Origin: an uncultured Eubacteriales bacterium | GTDB lineage: Bacteria > Bacillota > Clostridia > Lachnospirales > Lachnospiraceae | Reading direction: 5' to 3' | NCBI GenBank assembly: GCA_900548855.1 | Contig: URMF01000086.1 | Coordinates: 1-7,410 of the forward strand | DNA length: 7,410 nt | Shown: piece after piece, positions 5,623 to 7,410 of the stretch | How positions within the stretch are numbered: position 1 is the stretch's first letter | How the letters are laid out: every line of letters starts with the position of its first letter | The notes under the pieces: generated by a model | Told to the model about the DNA's origin: nothing | The model's database searches: none | What the model saw: only the letters and a program-made list of their open reading frames with translations | Made by a program: the position numbers and the translations under genes

Positions 5623-7211
5623 ACACGATTGCGCAAGCCCAGATAGATAAGATTGTAGATTTATACATGGTGAATAACTCTGTGCTGGAAACAGCAAAAG
5701 CTGCCGGCATTTCAACAGTTAAGGCACGGAAGATTCTGATTACGGAAGGTTTATGGAAAAGCACCACCAGCGAAGAAATTGGAACACTTTTAAAACAGGG
5801 TATGACAACAGAAGAGATAGCAGATGACCTGCATATGTCTGTCAAAAATGTACAGGCATATATGCCTTATGAGAGAGGAGTATATGGAGGGGAAATGCTG
5901 TCTGGAGAGGCAAAACGTGCAGAACGGTATAGAAGCAGGATGAAGAATGCCGCAGCTATGCAAGTGGTGAAAGCAGGAAACAGAGATTTAATGCAGGAAA
6001 AGAAAGGAGAAGAAAACATAGTGGAGAACAACAAAATAATGAATCTGAAAATGTCAGGAAGGAAAAAGATGGATGTGTTGCGGTTGCATCTGGAACTGGA
6101 TATGCAGTATACGGATGAAGAGGAAATGGAAATTCTGAAAAAATATGGAGCGGTAGATCAGACGATATCGAGAGATATTCTGGTTCCAGGAGATATTACA
6201 TTACATGCTCTGAATTATGCAATATTGAGAATGTTCGGATGGCAGAACGGACATTTGCATAATTTCAGTCTGCCGGATGATGTTTTCAAACAATTGACGA
6301 ACAACGATTTTATGACATGGTCAAAAATGGCAGGTGTCTATTTCCGATTCCCGACCGAGAATTATCAGGATATTTATTGGGATGATGATTACAAAGAGGG
6401 AGAGAGTGTGAGATCCTGGATGAGGAAAAAGTATACAGGACCATATTGCTATAAGGGAAATGGAGAACATTATCTCATCAATCAGATTAAGGTGGAGGAG
6501 ATGCTTGCGAGATGGGAGGAGATAACCGTCCATAAATTTGACTTTTATGCAAAAAAGCAGCCGGAGCCTTATAAGGTAAAGCTGAGAGAAGCTACTATAG
6601 ATCAGGTTATGCATGCGTTTGCAGATATTGTGTGCTATGAGTTGCTTGAGAGAGTGCCTGTATCCGATATCCTTTATGCTAAGAATAATGATAAGTCGGA
6701 TTTTGAAGCCGTGAGGAAATATATAGACTCAGCAATGCATAAAATTGACATAAGGAATGCTGTGAATGAATATCAAAGCAAGAGGTTTGGAAGCAATAAG
6801 CAGAAACGGGAATATCTGGAGAGCTGTGATACATTTGTATTGCCTGTCACTGAACAGCTTATTTACAGCTATGATTACGGAGATAATTGGAAAGTAATTA
6901 TCAGCTGCGAGGATGTGTATCATTTCGAGAAAACCGGCGTGTGGAAAGGCAGGAACGGAGAGGCGGACGATATTTTGACCGGTTTGCTGGAAGAAACAGT
7001 TATTGGACATCGGCCGGTATGTATCCAGAAGGACGGCATAGAGCTTGTGGATGATGTCGGAGGTATCAGAGGCTTTTGTGATATGCTGAGAACTATTTAT
7101 GAGGCAGACCCGGATGATGAAGAGGCAGCAGATGAAAGGGATGTCATGCTTAACTGGGCTGAAATGATGGGGTGGACAGGACGAAGAATCAGTCCGCAAC
7201 GGACATTATAA
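5619..7211 (+). CDS. HTH-containing plasmid pRiA4b ORF-3-like protein
   Basis: The molecular role of this family is unknown. The 530-residue product has three parts. Residues about 10-85 hold two helix-turn-helix-like segments, SVLETAKAAGISTVKARKIL (21-40) and EEIGTLLKQGMTTEEIADDL (52-71) plus a following helix, suggesting DNA binding. A charged linker spans about 92-150. The rest matches pRiA4b ORF-3 (IS1096 TnpR-like, PF07929 as I recall): ILVPGDITLHALNYAI..FGW...HLHNF (187-216), YDYGDNW (418-424) and a VDDVGG motif near 475. About 200 residues separate HLHNF from YDYGDNW, far more than in short family members, so there is an internal insertion or extension. The C-terminus ends WAEMMGWTGRRIS...TL. 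GGAGGAG lies five bases before ATG 5619, and the start overlaps the stop of a truncated gene. Codon and base use is less AT-rich than in the sugar operon, suggesting an acquired module. A regulator or mobile-element accessory protein is possible. Confidence 0.8.
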   Translation: MNTIAQAQIDKIVDLYMVNNSVLETAKAAGISTVKARKILITEGLWKSTTSEEIGTLLKQGMTTEEIADDLHMSVKNVQAYMPYERGVYGGEMLSGEAKRAERYRSRMKNAAAMQVVKAGNRDLMQEKKGEENIVENNKIMNLKMSGRKKMDVLRLHLELDMQYTDEEEMEILKKYGAVDQTISRDILVPGDITLHALNYAILRMFGWQNGHLHNFSLPDDVFKQLTNNDFMTWSKMAGVYFRFPTENYQDIYWDDDYKEGESVRSWMRKKYTGPYCYKGNGEHYLINQIKVEEMLARWEEITVHKFDFYAKKQPEPYKVKLREATIDQVMHAFADIVCYELLERVPVSDILYAKNNDKSDFEAVRKYIDSAMHKIDIRNAVNEYQSKRFGSNKQKREYLESCDTFVLPVTEQLIYSYDYGDNWKVIISCEDVYHFEKTGVWKGRNGEADDILTGLLEETVIGHRPVCIQKDGIELVDDVGGIRGFCDMLRTIYEADPDDEEAADERDVMLNWAEMMGWTGRRISPQRTL

Positions 7212-7252
7212 AATATCCCATATGATTTTTAAAAGATAGTGCATGAATATTA

Positions 7253-7281
7253 TTGTGATTGGGGTATGGAATGGTTATAAT
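7253..7281 (+). promoter_or_regulatory. Candidate promoter for the DUF3990 gene
   Basis: TTGTGA (7253-7258, four of six to consensus) and a perfect TATAAT (7276-7281) have a 17-bp spacer. The start point would be near 7288, directly before GGAGG (7290-7294), so the leader is only about 14 nt. A 10-bp palindrome TCCATATGGA (7283-7292) covers the predicted start point and part of the ribosome site and could be an operator or a chance NdeI-like palindrome. No terminator is visible between the stop at 7211 and this promoter, so read-through from the upstream gene is also possible. Confidence 0.5.
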
Positions 7282-7301
7282 GTCCATATGGAGGAATGCA
7301 C

Positions 7302-7410
7302 ATGATACTATACCATGGATCAAAGAGTGGAATTAAAGGTGATATTGCACCTAAGAGCCGTGATGCCTGCGACTTTGGGCAGGGGTTCTATATGGGGGAT
7401 CTGCCGGATC
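7302..7410 (+). CDS. DUF3990-family protein, N-terminus only (runs off the window)
   Basis: Thirty-six codons are visible. They begin MILYHGSKSGI, continue with GDIAPKSRDACDFGQGFYMG, and stay open to the window edge. The YHGS start and the DFGxGFY motif are characteristic of DUF3990 (PF13151), small proteins about 150-200 residues long that are considered related in fold to ADP-ribosyltransferases. In such enzymes the His of YHG and the Tyr of GFY contribute to NAD binding. GGAGG at 7290-7294 lies seven bases before the ATG. In Lachnospiraceae this family often sits beside a small DUF3791 gene and has been considered toxin-antitoxin-like. No such partner is seen upstream, so it may lie downstream. 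Family call is fairly sure; activity is inference. Confidence 0.8.
   Translation, partial: MILYHGSKSGIKGDIAPKSRDACDFGQGFYMGDLPD

Noticed and set aside
5445..5845. Two minus-strand frames across the palindrome and the start of the HTH gene
   Set aside because: They run through the palindrome and opposite the HTH coding region, have no supporting ribosome sites I could see, and match no family I know.
6729..7199. 156-codon minus-strand frame opposite the pRiA4b-like gene
   Set aside because: It lies wholly opposite recognisable pRiA4b motifs (YDYGDNW, VDDVGG). Its composition, rich in Cys, His, Ile and Ser, is typical of an antisense shadow.

Overview
The window reads as AT-rich Firmicutes DNA, most likely from a gut or rumen Lachnospiraceae (Roseburia, Butyrivibrio or Blautia type). 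The evidence is low GC, strong AGGAGG ribosome sites, consensus sigma-A promoters, and protein families typical of that group. Assignment below family level is inference.

Left and centre (about 190-5470) is one plus-strand arabinose-polymer uptake and hydrolysis operon. A consensus promoter (TTGACA, 17-bp spacer, TATAAT) is followed at about +5 to +20 by a perfect 16-bp palindrome, placed like a repressor operator. The genes are a family 1 solute-binding lipoprotein, two MalF/MalG-type permeases, a GH51 alpha-L-arabinofuranosidase and a remnant GH43 enzyme. The order binding protein, permease, permease, GH51 matches araN-araP-araQ-abfA of Bacillus subtilis. As there, no ATPase is present, so a shared MsmX/UgpC-type ATPase elsewhere is presumed. 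A long stem-loop between the binding protein and the permeases probably sets unequal expression.

The 3' end of the operon is rearranged. The 107-residue GH43 ORF has a good N-terminus and a good C-terminus but lacks the middle of the catalytic domain, as if about 200 codons were deleted in frame. Seven bases after its stop is a perfect 36-bp inverted repeat with a 6-nt loop, whose core looks like a bidirectional terminator.

Right (about 5450-7410) is a different, less AT-rich accessory module. It starts with a 57-codon open frame that has no start codon, the apparent 3' end of a lost gene. Its stop overlaps the next start as ATGA. That next gene encodes a 530-residue protein with N-terminal helix-turn-helix segments joined to a plasmid pRiA4b ORF-3-like domain whose two signature halves are unusually far apart. 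The window ends inside a DUF3990-type (ADP-ribosyltransferase-like) gene. Both intact genes of the module have a candidate promoter whose -10 lies just upstream of the ribosome site.

The first 190 bases hold no convincing gene, only C-rich direct repeats and a short minus-strand open frame of unknown origin. The most interesting points are the internally deleted GH43, the junction palindrome, the decapitated ATGA-coupled ORF, the HTH/pRiA4b fusion beside DUF3990, and unusual active-site surroundings in the GH51 enzyme.
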